Made by a program: the position numbers and the translations under genes
The notes under the pieces: generated by a model
Told to the model about the DNA's origin: nothing
Database searches by the model: none
What the model saw: only the letters and a program-made list of their open reading frames with translations
Shown: in pieces, positions 8,391 through 16,312 of the stretch
Position numbering within the stretch: position 1 is the stretch's first letter
Layout: each line of letters opens with the position of its first letter
DNA from: Acidobacteria subdivision 13 bacterium RH2 MAG17b
Lineage (GTDB): Bacteria > Acidobacteriota > Terriglobia > UBA7540
Assembly: GCA_002197525.1 (NCBI GenBank)
Contig: NFUN01000036.1
Span: forward strand, 1 to 35,298
Direction: 5' to 3'
Length of the DNA: 35,298 nucleotides

Positions 8391-9631
8391 TTGCCGTCGT
8401 ACCGTTTGAAGAGCAGAGCGGCGTTCGTGCCTCCGAAGCCAAAGGAATTGGAAAGTGCGTATTCAACGGAAGCTTTGCGAGCCTGGTTGGGCACGTAATC
8501 AAGATCGCAGTCCGGATCGGGAGTCTCGTAGTTGATCGTAGGAGGAGCCATCTGGTCGCGCAAAGCCAGCACCGTCAGCCCAGCCTCAAGGCCGCCCGAG
8601 CCGCCGAGCAAGTGACCGGTCATCGACTTGGTGGAGCTCACCGCCAGCTTGCGCGCGTGGTCCTTGAAGACCTTCTTGATGGCCAACGTTTCCAGGCGGT
8701 CGTTGTAAGGCGTGGAAGTGCCGTGCGCGTTGATGTAGTTCACCTGCTCCGGCATCACCTTGGCGTCCGCCAGCGTGTTTTTCATCACGCGGGCGGCGCC
8801 GCTTGCATCCTCCGAAGGCTGCGTGATGTGGAACGCGTCGGCGGACATTCCGTAGCCCACTACCTCCGCGAGGATTGGCGCGCCGCGACGCAACGCAAAA
8901 CCCAGTTCCTCCAGGATCAGGATGCCGGCGCCTTCGCCGATCACGAAGCCGTCGCGTTCCCGGTCGAACGGCCGGCTGGCGCGTGCGGGTTCGGCGTTGC
9001 GGGTAGAAAGAGCGCGCATCGCCGCGAAGCCTCCCACCCCCATGGGCGTGATCGCAGCCTCCGCGCCGCCGCAAATCATCACGTCCGCATCGCACCGGGC
9101 GATGATCTTGTAGGAATCGCCCACCGAGTGCGCGCTCGATGAGCACGCCGTGCAAGTGGCGGAATTCGGTCCTTTGGCTCCCCAGCGGATGGAGACAAAC
9201 CCAGCCGCCATGTTCACAATCGCAGCGGGAATGAAGAAGGGGGAAATCCTGCGCGGGCCGCCTTGCATGAGCGCGGTGTGTTCGCGCTCGATCACGTCGA
9301 ATCCGCCGATGCCGGAACCCACATAGACGCCAACGCGCTCGGCGTTCTCTGGTCCGATTTTAAGGCCTGATTGCTCCAGTGCGAACTGCGCGGCGCCCAT
9401 CGCAAACTGGATGAACAGCCCCATTTTCTTCAGTTCCTTCTTTTCCACGAACTGAAGCGGGTCAAACCCTTTGACCTCGGCGGCAATGGTAGCGGAAAAA
9501 CCTGTGGTGTCAAAATGGGTAATCGGGACGACGCCGCTGCGCCCGGCCAGGATGCCCTGCCACGTCTCCTCCGTGCCCACACCCACCGGGCTTACCAAGC
9601 CCACCCCTGTGACGACAACTCTTCTCGCCAA
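8384..9631 (-). CDS. fabF: beta-ketoacyl-ACP synthase II (FabF)
   Basis: This 415-aa KAS II condenses malonyl-ACP with acyl-ACP in fatty-acid elongation. Counting from the chosen TTG at 9631 gives the catalytic triad C163 (TACSSSAHS), H303 (NAHGTSTPYND) and H340 (KSMTGHLLGGSG), the same numbers as in the E. coli enzyme. Together with AAAGGA 8 bases upstream this supports that start over the GTG at 9655, where the ribosome site itself would be translated. It is the last gene of the fab operon, 35 bases after acpP. Confidence 0.96.
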   Translation of the reverse strand: MARRVVVTGVGLVSPVGVGTEETWQGILAGRSGVVPITHFDTTGFSATIAAEVKGFDPLQFVEKKELKKMGLFIQFAMGAAQFALEQSGLKIGPENAERVGVYVGSGIGGFDVIEREHTALMQGGPRRISPFFIPAAIVNMAAGFVSIRWGAKGPNSATCTACSSSAHSVGDSYKIIARCDADVMICGGAEAAITPMGVGGFAAMRALSTRNAEPARASRPFDRERDGFVIGEGAGILILEELGFALRRGAPILAEVVGYGMSADAFHITQPSEDASGAARVMKNTLADAKVMPEQVNYINAHGTSTPYNDRLETLAIKKVFKDHARKLAVSSTKSMTGHLLGGSGGLEAGLTVLALRDQMAPPTINYETPDPDCDLDYVPNQARKASVEYALSNSFGFGGTNAALLFKRYDGKN

Positions 9632-9666
9632 ACCTAAATTCCTTTCCCGGTACACTGCACCGGCGG

Positions 9667-9915
9667 TTAGCTCGTCGAGGACTTCACATGGGACTGGATG
9701 TAATCCACGGCATTCTTAACCGTCTGGATTTTCTCCGCGTCCTCGTCTGGAATTTCGATCTCAAACGACTCTTCGAAGGTCATCACCAGCTCGACGATAT
9801 CCAGGGAATCAGCCCCCAGGTCATCGATGAAGTGCGCGGTCGGGGTCACCTCAGCTTCGTCCACGCCAAGCTGTTCGACGATGAGCTGTTTGACCTTTTC
9901 TTCGATGGAAGCCAT
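9667..9915 (-). CDS. acpP: acyl carrier protein
   Basis: This 82-aa acidic protein carries the phosphopantetheine attachment motif [10 protein letters not shown], with S37 as the modified serine. It shuttles growing acyl chains between the Fab enzymes. ATG at 9915 follows GGAGG at 8 bases; the preceding in-frame TTG is less likely. The order fabG-acpP-fabF is the classical one. Confidence 0.97.
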   Translation of the reverse strand: MASIEEKVKQLIVEQLGVDEAEVTPTAHFIDDLGADSLDIVELVMTFEESFEIEIPDEDAEKIQTVKNAVDYIQSHVKSSTS

Positions 9916-10035
9916 CAATTCTTCCTCCTCGGATCAAGTGGTGAGTCATTCTAACAGTCACTGATTCCCAGTGACAAGTAACAGGTGTGTCAGGTCCAGG
10001 TTCCAGGCGTCAGATTTCTTGCCTGTCACTGCTTC
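9916..10035. other. fabG-acpP spacer with short simple repeats
   Basis: This 120-base spacer holds the acpP ribosome site and, at about 9968-10013, a run of similar words (CAGTGACAAGTAACAGG, TCAGGTCCAGGTTCCAGGCGTCAG) that looks like a degenerate simple repeat. No terminator is evident, so read-through from fabG to acpP is likely. Confidence 0.35.
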
Positions 10036-10794
10036 TCATGCCATATACATGCCGCCGTTAACGTTCAAACAATGTCCCGTAATATAGGCCGCCTCATCGG
10101 AGGCCAAAAAGCTCACCGCACAAGCCACGTCGCGGTCCGTTCCAATGCGGTTCATGGGAATCACGCTCAGAATCTTTTGCTTCACCGCTTCGGGCAATTT
10201 TTGCGTCATCGCCGTATCGATGAAACCCGGCGAAACCGCGTTCACCGTGATGTTGCGGCTGGCAACCTCCGCCGCCACCGCCTTGGTAAGGCCGATCAGG
10301 CCGGCCTTGGAGGCGATGTAGTTCGCCTGGCCGGCATTCCCCGTCTGCGCCACCACCGAAACGATGTTCACTATTCTCCCATAACGCTGCTTCACCATGG
10401 TAGGCAGGACTGAACGAATGCAATGGTAGGCCCCATCGAGGTTGGTCTTCAAAACCGCTTCCCAATCCTCCGGCTTCATCCGCATCAGCAAATTATCGCG
10501 GGTGATCCCAGCGTTGTTAACGAGAATATCGATCTTGCCCCACATTCGCATTACGGCGTCCGCCGCCGCTTTGACCGAGGCAGAATCGGCCACGTCCAGA
10601 TTCACCGCCATCACTTCGCCGTCGCCCGCTTCCATCTCCGCCGCCACTTGCTGGAGTTTTTCCATGCTGCGGCTGCCCAGGGCAACCTTCGCGCCACCCC
10701 CGGCAAGAGCCGCGGCGCAGGCTCGCCCGATGCCTTGTGAGGCTCCCGTTACCAGTGCGACTCGCCCTTCGAAAGATTTCCCGTTACCGCTCAC
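10036..10794 (-). CDS. fabG: 3-oxoacyl-ACP reductase (FabG)
   Basis: This 252-aa short-chain dehydrogenase uses NADPH to reduce beta-ketoacyl-ACP. It has the TGASQGIG cofactor loop (17-24), LVNNAG (91-96), catalytic S146, the Y159xxxK163 pair (ANYIASKAG) and the C-terminal LNVNGGMYMA typical of FabG. The GTG start at 10794 overlaps the end of fabD by 11 bases, which indicates translational coupling. Confidence 0.95.
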   Translation of the reverse strand: MSGNGKSFEGRVALVTGASQGIGRACAAALAGGGAKVALGSRSMEKLQQVAAEMEAGDGEVMAVNLDVADSASVKAAADAVMRMWGKIDILVNNAGITRDNLLMRMKPEDWEAVLKTNLDGAYHCIRSVLPTMVKQRYGRIVNIVSVVAQTGNAGQANYIASKAGLIGLTKAVAAEVASRNITVNAVSPGFIDTAMTQKLPEAVKQKILSVIPMNRIGTDRDVACAVSFLASDEAAYITGHCLNVNGGMYMA

Positions 10795-11749
10795 CTGCCC
10801 CCATCCTGGCCAAAATCTTGTTCAAAGAAGCGTGATCTTCAACGCGGTGGCACTCCGCGGCATGATCGGTCTGGCGAACCAGCCCCGAAAGAACGCTGCC
10901 GGGACCGGCCTCAATAAATAGATTCACTCCGCCTGCAAGAAGTTTCCGCACAGACGCTTCCCACAATACCGGAGCCGTCACTTGGCGCCTGAGCCCGTCG
11001 CGAACCTCACCGGCGGTGCGGGCAACTTTAGCTTCCACATTGTTCACAAGCGGAACTTCCGGATCGCGAATCTCCACCCGCTCAAGATCAGCGGCCAAGC
11101 GGTCAGCCGCAGGCTGCATCAGCGAGCAATGAAATGGAGCGCTCACATTCAGCATCACCGCGCGCCGGACGCCGTGCTTGCGGGCGATATCTACGGCGCG
11201 ATGAACCGCCCCGGAGTGCCCCGCGATCACCACTTGGGCGGGCGAGTTCAGATTAGCCGGAGAGCAAACCTCTCCTTCCGCAGCCTCGTGGCAAATCGCT
11301 TCCTCCACAAGTTCCGCTTCAGCTCCCAGCAGGGCCGCCATCGCACCCACCCCGAGCGGAACCGCTTCCTGCATGTACTCGCCGCGCTTGCGCACCAACC
11401 GTACCGCGTCACTCAGCCGCATCGACCGCGCCGCAACCAGCGCCGAATACTCTCCCAAGCTATGGCCGGCCACAAAGTCCGGGCGCACGCCCTTTTCCCG
11501 CAATACCTCCGCCGCGGCGACGGAAACTGCGAGAATGGCAGGCTGGGTGTTGGCCGTCTGCTGAAGCTCCCCTGCTGGCCCCTCGAAGCAGAGTTTCGAG
11601 AGTGGGAAGCCCAGTGCAGAATCCGCTTCCTCAAAAACCGAGCGCGCGGCCGCGAACTCCTCAAAAAGCTGCCGGCCCATCCCAGGATGCTGCGAACCCT
11701 GGCCGGGAAATATGAAGGCGATCTTCAAGAGATTGGTCCATTGGCTCAT
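10784..11749 (-). CDS. fabD: malonyl-CoA:ACP transacylase (FabD)
   Basis: This 321-aa enzyme moves malonyl groups from CoA to ACP. FPGQGSQHPGMG is at 14-25, the nucleophile is S97 in GHSLGEY and the partner is H207 in SAPFHCSLM. The ATG at 11749 lacks a Shine-Dalgarno sequence; its leader is an ATTCATTGA-type repeat. A TTG seven codons in (before KIAFIFPGQG) would also give a family-like N-terminus. Its end overlaps fabG. Confidence 0.94.
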   Translation of the reverse strand: MSQWTNLLKIAFIFPGQGSQHPGMGRQLFEEFAAARSVFEEADSALGFPLSKLCFEGPAGELQQTANTQPAILAVSVAAAEVLREKGVRPDFVAGHSLGEYSALVAARSMRLSDAVRLVRKRGEYMQEAVPLGVGAMAALLGAEAELVEEAICHEAAEGEVCSPANLNSPAQVVIAGHSGAVHRAVDIARKHGVRRAVMLNVSAPFHCSLMQPAADRLAADLERVEIRDPEVPLVNNVEAKVARTAGEVRDGLRRQVTAPVLWEASVRKLLAGGVNLFIEAGPGSVLSGLVRQTDHAAECHRVEDHASLNKILARMGAGER

Positions 11750-11781
11750 CGTTCATTGAATCAATGAATCGATGAAACAAT
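11743..11781. repeat. ATTCATTGA-type repeat in the fabH-fabD spacer
   Basis: The spacer and fabD start consist of near-palindromic words (on the plus strand GGCTCATCGTTCATTGAATC and AATGAATCGATGAAACAATT). The tract resembles those before dnaG and etfB and replaces a normal ribosome site. Confidence 0.5.
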
Positions 11782-11785
11782 TCCG

Positions 11786-12766
11786 TCACCAGCGCATTAG
11801 CGCCGAGCCCCAAGTCACGCCCGCTCCAAAGGCCGACATGAGGATGAGGTCTCCCTTCTTGATGCGCCCGCTTCGCACGCACTCGTCGAGACAAAGCGGG
11901 ATCGACGCGGAAGATGTATTGCCCACCCTGGCGATGTTCGTGAACACCCTGTCCGGGCTCAGTCCCAGACGCTCTCGTACCGCTTCGGTGATCCGCTGAT
12001 TTGCCTGATGGGGGATAAATAGATCCAATTCGCCCGCCTTAACGCCGGCTGAATCCAGCACCCGCCGGGAAACATCCTCCATGCTGCGCACCGCGACTTT
12101 GAAGAGTTCATTGCCTTTCATTTTGATGTAATGCTCGCGTCCCTTCACCGTCTCACAAGAAGCCGGGCGCGCCGAGCCGCCCGCCGGAATGTACAACTGA
12201 TCCGCAAATTGACCGTCCGTGTGCATCTCCGTTGCCAGGATGCCCGATGGCGGCGCAACCGGCCCCAAAACGCCCGCTGCCACGCCGTCGCCGAACAAAA
12301 CGCACGTGGCGCGGTCCTGATAGTCAAGAAAGCGGGAAAGCAGCTCAGCCCCAACGACCAGCACGTACTTAGCCCGGCCACCGCGGATGAATTGGTCCGC
12401 CACAGTCATGCCGAACAGGAAGCCCGAGCAGGCCGCAGCCAGATCAAACGACCACACGCTGCGCGCCCCGAGGCCATGCTGAATAAAGGCCGCGGTCGAA
12501 GGGAGAGGCATGTCCGGAGAGATGGTGGAGCAGATAATCAGGTCCAGGTCGCGCGCCGTAACGCCTGCCATCTCCAGCGCCTTATGCGCTGCCTGAATGC
12601 ACAGCGATGAGGTGATGTCCGACGGAGCGGCCTGCCGCCGTTCCTTGATCCCCGTACGTTCGGTGATCCACTGGTCGGAGGTATCCACGATCTTTTCCAG
12701 GTCGGCGTTCGTTATCACCTTTTGTGGTAACGCTGACCCGGTTCCCAGTATCCCAGCAGCAGTCAT
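11786..12766 (-). CDS. fabH: beta-ketoacyl-ACP synthase III (FabH)
   Basis: This 326-aa KAS III starts fatty-acid synthesis by condensing acyl-CoA with malonyl-ACP. The triad is C113 (AAACSGFLFGM), H253 (IPHQANQRI) and N283 (RVGNTSSASIP). ATG at 12766 is preceded closely by AAGGAG (4 bases). The frame upstream runs through repeat element E and is not coding. It sits between plsX and fabD in the lipid operon. Confidence 0.96.
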   Translation of the reverse strand: MTAAGILGTGSALPQKVITNADLEKIVDTSDQWITERTGIKERRQAAPSDITSSLCIQAAHKALEMAGVTARDLDLIICSTISPDMPLPSTAAFIQHGLGARSVWSFDLAAACSGFLFGMTVADQFIRGGRAKYVLVVGAELLSRFLDYQDRATCVLFGDGVAAGVLGPVAPPSGILATEMHTDGQFADQLYIPAGGSARPASCETVKGREHYIKMKGNELFKVAVRSMEDVSRRVLDSAGVKAGELDLFIPHQANQRITEAVRERLGLSPDRVFTNIARVGNTSSASIPLCLDECVRSGRIKKGDLILMSAFGAGVTWGSALMRW

Positions 12767-12778
12767 TCTGCTCCTTAA

Positions 12779-12900
12779 TTGAGAATTACAAATTATAGTG
12801 ACGGCTTTTACTTGGTGCGCCGGTGTCCCCACCGGCGCCTTTCGGCGCTGAGGACAGCGCCGCTACAACTGATGTTGTCACTATAATTTGTAAACCTCAA
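12779..12900. repeat. multi-hairpin element E in the plsX-fabH spacer
   Basis: A 24-bp terminal inverted repeat (22 of 24 matching) frames the 122-base element; its core is TTACAAATTATAGTGAC. Inside are two perfect hairpins: GCGCCGGTG/CACCGGCGC at 12817-12838 and GGCGCTG/CAGCGCC at 12844-12861, followed by GCTACAACT. The layout, and the GCGCCGCTACAACT segment, match copies A-D, but the ends are different. It stops two bases before the fabH ribosome site. Confidence 0.85.
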
Positions 12901-12956
12901 TAAAATCACGTTCCGTTTGTTGGCAGGCTCGAATGTTCTGAAGGGATGGCGCTGGT

Positions 12957-13967
12957 TCAACTTTCGGCCCTGACCGCTCCGGCCAGTTCACGCTCAATCT
13001 TGTCGTTCACGCTTCCCTGCACGAATTCCGCCGCCACGCGAACGGCGTTCTTGATGGCGTTGTCATTGGAGCTGCCGTGCGCGATCAGGCAGACTCCCCG
13101 CACCCCAAGCAGCGGAGCTCCACCATACTCCGAGTAATCCACGCGCTTCTTGAAGTGGCGGAAGGCGTTCCGGGACAGGACGTAGCCGACTTTCGAAGTA
13201 AGCGTGCTTGAAAGCGATTCCCTCATCAAGCTGTACATCGCTTCAATCAATCCTTCGCTGATCTTGAGCGCGACGTTGCCGATGAAACCGTCGCAGACGA
13301 TCACTTCCACCCGGCCATTGTAAAGGTCCCGGCCTTCGACGTTTCCCACGAACTTCAGCGGCAATTCCTTGAGCCGGCGGAAAGCCTCGCGGGTCAAATC
13401 ATTGCCCTTATGATCCTCGCTGCCGATTGAAAGCAAGCCCACGCGGGGCCGCTCCACTCCAAATATTACGCGGTAGTAGATTTCGCCCATGATGGCGAAC
13501 TGCTCAAGGTGCTGCGGCTTGCAATCCACATTGGCGCCGACATCGAGCAGCACCGCCGCTTTGCCCTTGGAAGTTGGAAACGCAGCAGCCAGCGCCGGCC
13601 GGTCCACTCCTTCGAGCGCGCCGAGAATGATCTTGGCGGTGGTCATCACGGCACCCGTATTTCCGGCGCTCACCATGCCGTCCGCCTTGCCGTCCCGGAC
13701 CAGCCGCGCCGCCACCTGCATGGAAGAGTCTCGCTTGCGCCGGAAAGTTTTGGCGCCAGCGTCATCCATAGTCACGGTTTCGCTGGCGTGCACCACCTCG
13801 ATGGGAAGGCCGTGCGCATTACGTTTGGCCAGTTCGCGTTTCAGTATGTCTTCGGGACCAACAAGCAGGATTTCTGCAAACCGCTCCCGCGCCGCGCGAA
13901 TCACGCCTTCGACTTCCGAAAGCGGCGCTCCGTCGGTTCCCATCGCATCAACGGCAATACGTGGCAT
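12957..13967 (-). CDS. plsX: phosphate acyltransferase PlsX
   Basis: This 336-aa enzyme converts acyl-ACP to acyl-phosphate, the donor for PlsY in phospholipid synthesis. It opens [15 protein letters not shown] and has the family segments [25 protein letters not shown] and [19 protein letters not shown] at 13967 has no clear ribosome site. It lies between rpmF and fabH as in many bacteria. Confidence 0.96.
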   Translation of the reverse strand: MPRIAVDAMGTDGAPLSEVEGVIRAARERFAEILLVGPEDILKRELAKRNAHGLPIEVVHASETVTMDDAGAKTFRRKRDSSMQVAARLVRDGKADGMVSAGNTGAVMTTAKIILGALEGVDRPALAAAFPTSKGKAAVLLDVGANVDCKPQHLEQFAIMGEIYYRVIFGVERPRVGLLSIGSEDHKGNDLTREAFRRLKELPLKFVGNVEGRDLYNGRVEVIVCDGFIGNVALKISEGLIEAMYSLMRESLSSTLTSKVGYVLSRNAFRHFKKRVDYSEYGGAPLLGVRGVCLIAHGSSNDNAIKNAVRVAAEFVQGSVNDKIERELAGAVRAES

Positions 13968-14193
13968 GATTGAAAGTGCGGACGACCCAGGCTGTGCGCA
14001 AACTGCGCCTTGCGCAGCGGCTTACGGGCTGCCACCGGTGCAGGTTTCTAAAAGCTCCAGCGCGCCTTGAGGCGCCACCTGCGGAAATGGCTCGCTCCCG
14101 CACACAGCTAAAAACAAAGTCCCTTATGCGCGTTCCGGCCTTCCCGGCCTCCACAAAGACTCGCTTGGAATCGCGCGGATTCAAATCCTGCCG
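13968..14193. other. structured rpmF-plsX spacer
   Basis: The 226 bases contain a 7-bp hairpin TGCGCAA/TTGCGCA (13995-14016) and a nested one (GCAGGT ... GCGCC-TTGA-GGCGC ... ACCTGC) near 14039-14082. It may be a decayed multi-hairpin element or an mRNA-processing structure separating rpmF from plsX. No coding sequence is apparent. Confidence 0.4.
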
Positions 14194-14379
14194 CTAGGCC
14201 TTTTCATCAACAAGGACGGCTTCGCGTCCGCGGTAATACCCGCAATGCGGGCACGCCGCGTGTGGAGCTTTGGCTTCATGACAATGAGGGCATTCGGAAA
14301 TTCCGGGCGCGGCGAGCCGGTCGTGCGCACGCCGGCGGTTTCGCCGAGCCTTGGAATGTCTTCGTTTAGGATTGGGCAT
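14194..14379 (-). CDS. rpmF: 50S ribosomal protein L32
   Basis: This 61-aa protein begins MPNPKRRHSKARRNRRRAHD and carries the zinc-ribbon pair CPHCHE...CPHCGYYRGRE with four cysteines, so it is the zinc-binding (C+) form of L32. The ATG is at 14379; a longer frame upstream is not supported. The yceD-rpmF-plsX order links ribosome and lipid synthesis genes, as in E. coli. Confidence 0.96.
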   Translation of the reverse strand: MPNPKRRHSKARRNRRRAHDRLAAPGISECPHCHEAKAPHAACPHCGYYRGREAVLVDEKA

Positions 14380-14440
14380 CTCTCTAGTTCCTTAATCTTT
14401 CGCAAAATGTACGGTGGCAAGGCAGCCGGCCATTCGCCAC

Positions 14441-14971
14441 CTACCGCTGCCGCCTGCCAACTTCAATCAGCTTCGCCGCAAACGGAGATTCGGATGATGC
14501 CGCCTGCCGGCACTCGCACGTCTTTATATTCAGGTTTGACCCGCAGACCGGGCAAAGCCCGCGGCAATCCGGCCTGCAAACCCTTTTCATCGGCAGCGCC
14601 AATATCACCTGCTCCTTCATCAAATCGGCCAGTTCCACTCCCGCGCCGGAATAAAAACCAACTTCCAGCTCGTCGTTAGGAACTTCGGTCTCTCCTTCGC
14701 GTGCCATTGCGGCGACAGGGCGGTAGAACACGTCGAAGCCTTGCTCGACGGGAAGCTCCATTTTGGCCGTGCAACGGTCACACTCGATCCCTAACCGCGT
14801 GGTCAATAGCCCACGAATGCGGATGTCTGAATTCAGAAGCTCCGCGGCGGCTTGAACCCGTAATGGCGCACTTTGATGGTATTCGTACGCATGATCGTCA
14901 AACTCTCCCGCGGGGTAGGTGCGATCCACCGTAATCTTGCGGAGAGCTAGCTCTTCCCGCGTTATCAACAT
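14441..14971 (-). CDS. yceD: YceD family (DUF177) protein
   Basis: This 176-aa protein has the C-terminal signature CRPDCRGLCPVCGSNLN and an earlier C-x2-C (IECDRCTAKMELPVEQGF), both typical of the DUF177/YceD family that is almost always encoded just before rpmF. A role in large ribosomal RNA or ribosome synthesis has been proposed for the family; the exact activity is unclear. ATG at 14971 follows GGAG at about 6 bases. It is the first gene of the lipid operon. Confidence 0.92.
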   Translation of the reverse strand: MLITREELALRKITVDRTYPAGEFDDHAYEYHQSAPLRVQAAAELLNSDIRIRGLLTTRLGIECDRCTAKMELPVEQGFDVFYRPVAAMAREGETEVPNDELEVGFYSGAGVELADLMKEQVILALPMKRVCRPDCRGLCPVCGSNLNIKTCECRQAASSESPFAAKLIEVGRRQR

Positions 14972-14999
14972 CGCGGCCTCCAGAGCGCAGATACGTTAG

Positions 15000-15026
15000 A
15001 TTATAGCCCCTATCCGCCCTTGTCAA
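15000..15026 (-). promoter_or_regulatory. promoter of the yceD-rpmF-plsX-fab operon
   Basis: On the minus strand a perfect TTGACA (15021-15026) and a perfect TATAAT (15000-15005) are separated by only 15 bases, 2 fewer than optimal. They lie 29 bases upstream of the yceD start. The short spacer may lower strength or make the promoter depend on an activator. Confidence 0.7.
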
Positions 15027-15555
15027 GGAAACCGCCGGAGTGGTAGTGACTCAGGTTGTCGTGGTGTCGGCCTTCCGGCCGGCATTTTGAAGGCTGTGCC
15101 GAAGCCCGGCCCTACTAAACTAAAGCATCCGCCTTAAAGGTTCATGCCATGCCATTCCGCTCCGGTCAAATTCTCAGAGCAACCAATGAACAGCGCTGCT
15201 GCCATCGGCAAAAAACAGTCCCATTTGTCCCATTTGTCTCCACTGTCTCACGCGGGGCTGCTAACCTGCCTGAAGGACAGCGCGCCCACACCACAGAACG
15301 TCGCGCCGGACGGGGAAAATCATGAAGATGCTTGCCAAAACGCTCGCCGTACGCTTTGCCCGAGTGGAATTCAAGATGGTCTCCACAGCGAGCTTCAAAT
15401 CCGCCGGGGAGCGGCATCCGCAAAAAATGCCCAAAATGAGTGATCAAAGCCATTACTTTCCTTTCAAATCTGTTACTTACGAAAAAACAAAGCCATTAGC
15501 AAAGCCATCGCAAAAGCCGCTAAGTGCTGCTGTTCGTAATTACGGTTGCGTATTT
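15027..15555. other. gene-poor DNA with short repeats and palindromes
   Basis: No convincing gene. At 15061-15115 are small palindromes (CGGCCTTCCGGCCG). At 15216-15251 is a tandem word, (T)CCCATTTG twice, followed by TCTCCACTGTCTCAC, echoing 7343-7360 on the other strand. Frames of 95-170 codons exist on both strands but have no family-like sequence or good ribosome site. Confidence 0.4.
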
Positions 15556-15732
15556 CCCCTCACCCGGCGCTCCGCGCCACCCTCTCCCGCAGGGAGAGGG
15601 CTGCGTTTCGAAGGAGGAAGACTACCGGCCCTCTCCCAGGGGGAGAGGGCCGGAATCTCCTTACTTAACTTATTGCCCTCGCCCTCTGAAAAGGGGGCGA
15701 GGGTGGCCCGCGTAGCGGGACGGGTGAGGGGG
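15556..15732. repeat. three-hairpin palindromic element (CCCTCACCC type)
   Basis: The ends CCCCTCACCCG...CCACCCTC and GAGGGTGGCC...CGGGTGAGGGGG form imperfect terminal inverted repeats. Inside are CCCTCTCCC/GGGAGAGGG, GGCCCTCTCCC/GGGAGAGGGCC and CCCTCGCCC/GGGGGCGAGGG hairpins. Elements with this wording are widely seen between genes in many bacterial genomes. Confidence 0.75.
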
Positions 15733-15822
15733 CCACGCTTCCGGCACAGCCGAAGCTATATCCCAACGGACTTATTTAACGAACTTATGAGACGTAACAT
15801 GCTGAAAAAGCGTTTTTCACTG

Positions 15823-15905
15823 CTATTCTGAGCGAAGCAATGAATCTGCTTTTGCGTGCCATCAAAACTCACGAGATTCCTCGTCGCCTTCGGCTCCTCA
15901 GAATG
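15823..15905. repeat. TTCTGAGCGAAG-type intergenic repeat
   Basis: The ends ATTCTGAGCGAAG and CTTCGGCTCCTCAGAAT are near inverted repeats around a spacer containing GAATCT and AGATTC. This wording is familiar from non-coding dispersed repeats in environmental bacterial genomes; it directly precedes the transposase relic. Confidence 0.5.
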
Positions 15906-15917
15906 AAAATATGAAAG

Positions 15918-16115
15918 CGCGACTCCGACCGTTGGCAACCGCTGGCTCGTTGCAAACCCGGCACAGTGGTAGCGCTGGAAGCCACCGCGAATTGGTACTG
16001 GATCGTGGACGAGATCGAGCAGGCCGGTCTGGTGCTGAAGCTGGTGCATCCGCGGGCGGGAAAACCCCAAACCCCATGTTGCGACTCAAACAGACTGAGA
16101 AGATGGAAGTGGCTA
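15918..16115 (+). pseudogene. IS110-family transposase fragment
   Basis: The frame from 15918 to 16064 reads ...KPGTVVALEATANWYWIVDEI then EQAGLVLKLVHPRAGK. This matches the DEDD-type IS110 transposase region around (V)ALEAT-NWYW-VD-LEAG--LVHP, which contains a catalytic acidic residue. A second frame nearby (16085-16114) reads LKQTEKMEVA, like the following (N/H)KTDKMDA segment, so a frameshift or deletion has occurred. Only about 60 of the usual 320-400 residues remain, with no start and no flanking ends: a dead relic. Confidence 0.65.
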
Positions 16116-16155
16116 ATTTCTACGGGGATTGGGTAATATCATGGATTGTCCTAAC

Positions 16156-16276
16156 GAGTCTGTGTGCCAACTGCGGCTGTAGCGGCGGTCTGTGACCGCC
16201 GGTCTTTATTTTTCAAGTGCTTCAGCGCTCATAGAGCGCCGCACCAACTCAAAAACGGCAGTTGTCACACAGACTC
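16156..16276. repeat. multi-hairpin element, copy C
   Basis: Terminal arms GAGTCTGTGTGCCAACTGC (16156-16174) and GCAGTTGTCACACAGACTC (16258-16276) are inverted repeats with one mismatch. The core has GGCGGTCTGTGACCGCC and GCGCTCATAGAGCGC. It ends 36 bases before the glucosidase start, so it lies in that gene's leader or promoter region. Confidence 0.85.
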
Positions 16277-16312
16277 TAACGGGCACCTTTGGGCCTACAT
16301 GGTGAGCGCGGA

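Noticed and set aside
9632-9655. Upstream GTG start of fabF
   Set aside because: The TTG at 9631 has the ribosome site in place and gives the standard C163/H303/H340 numbering.
15144-15831. Frames of 95-170 codons on both strands in the repeat island
   Set aside because: They run through palindromic repeats, lack ribosome sites and have no protein-like motif apart from the IS110 relic further on.
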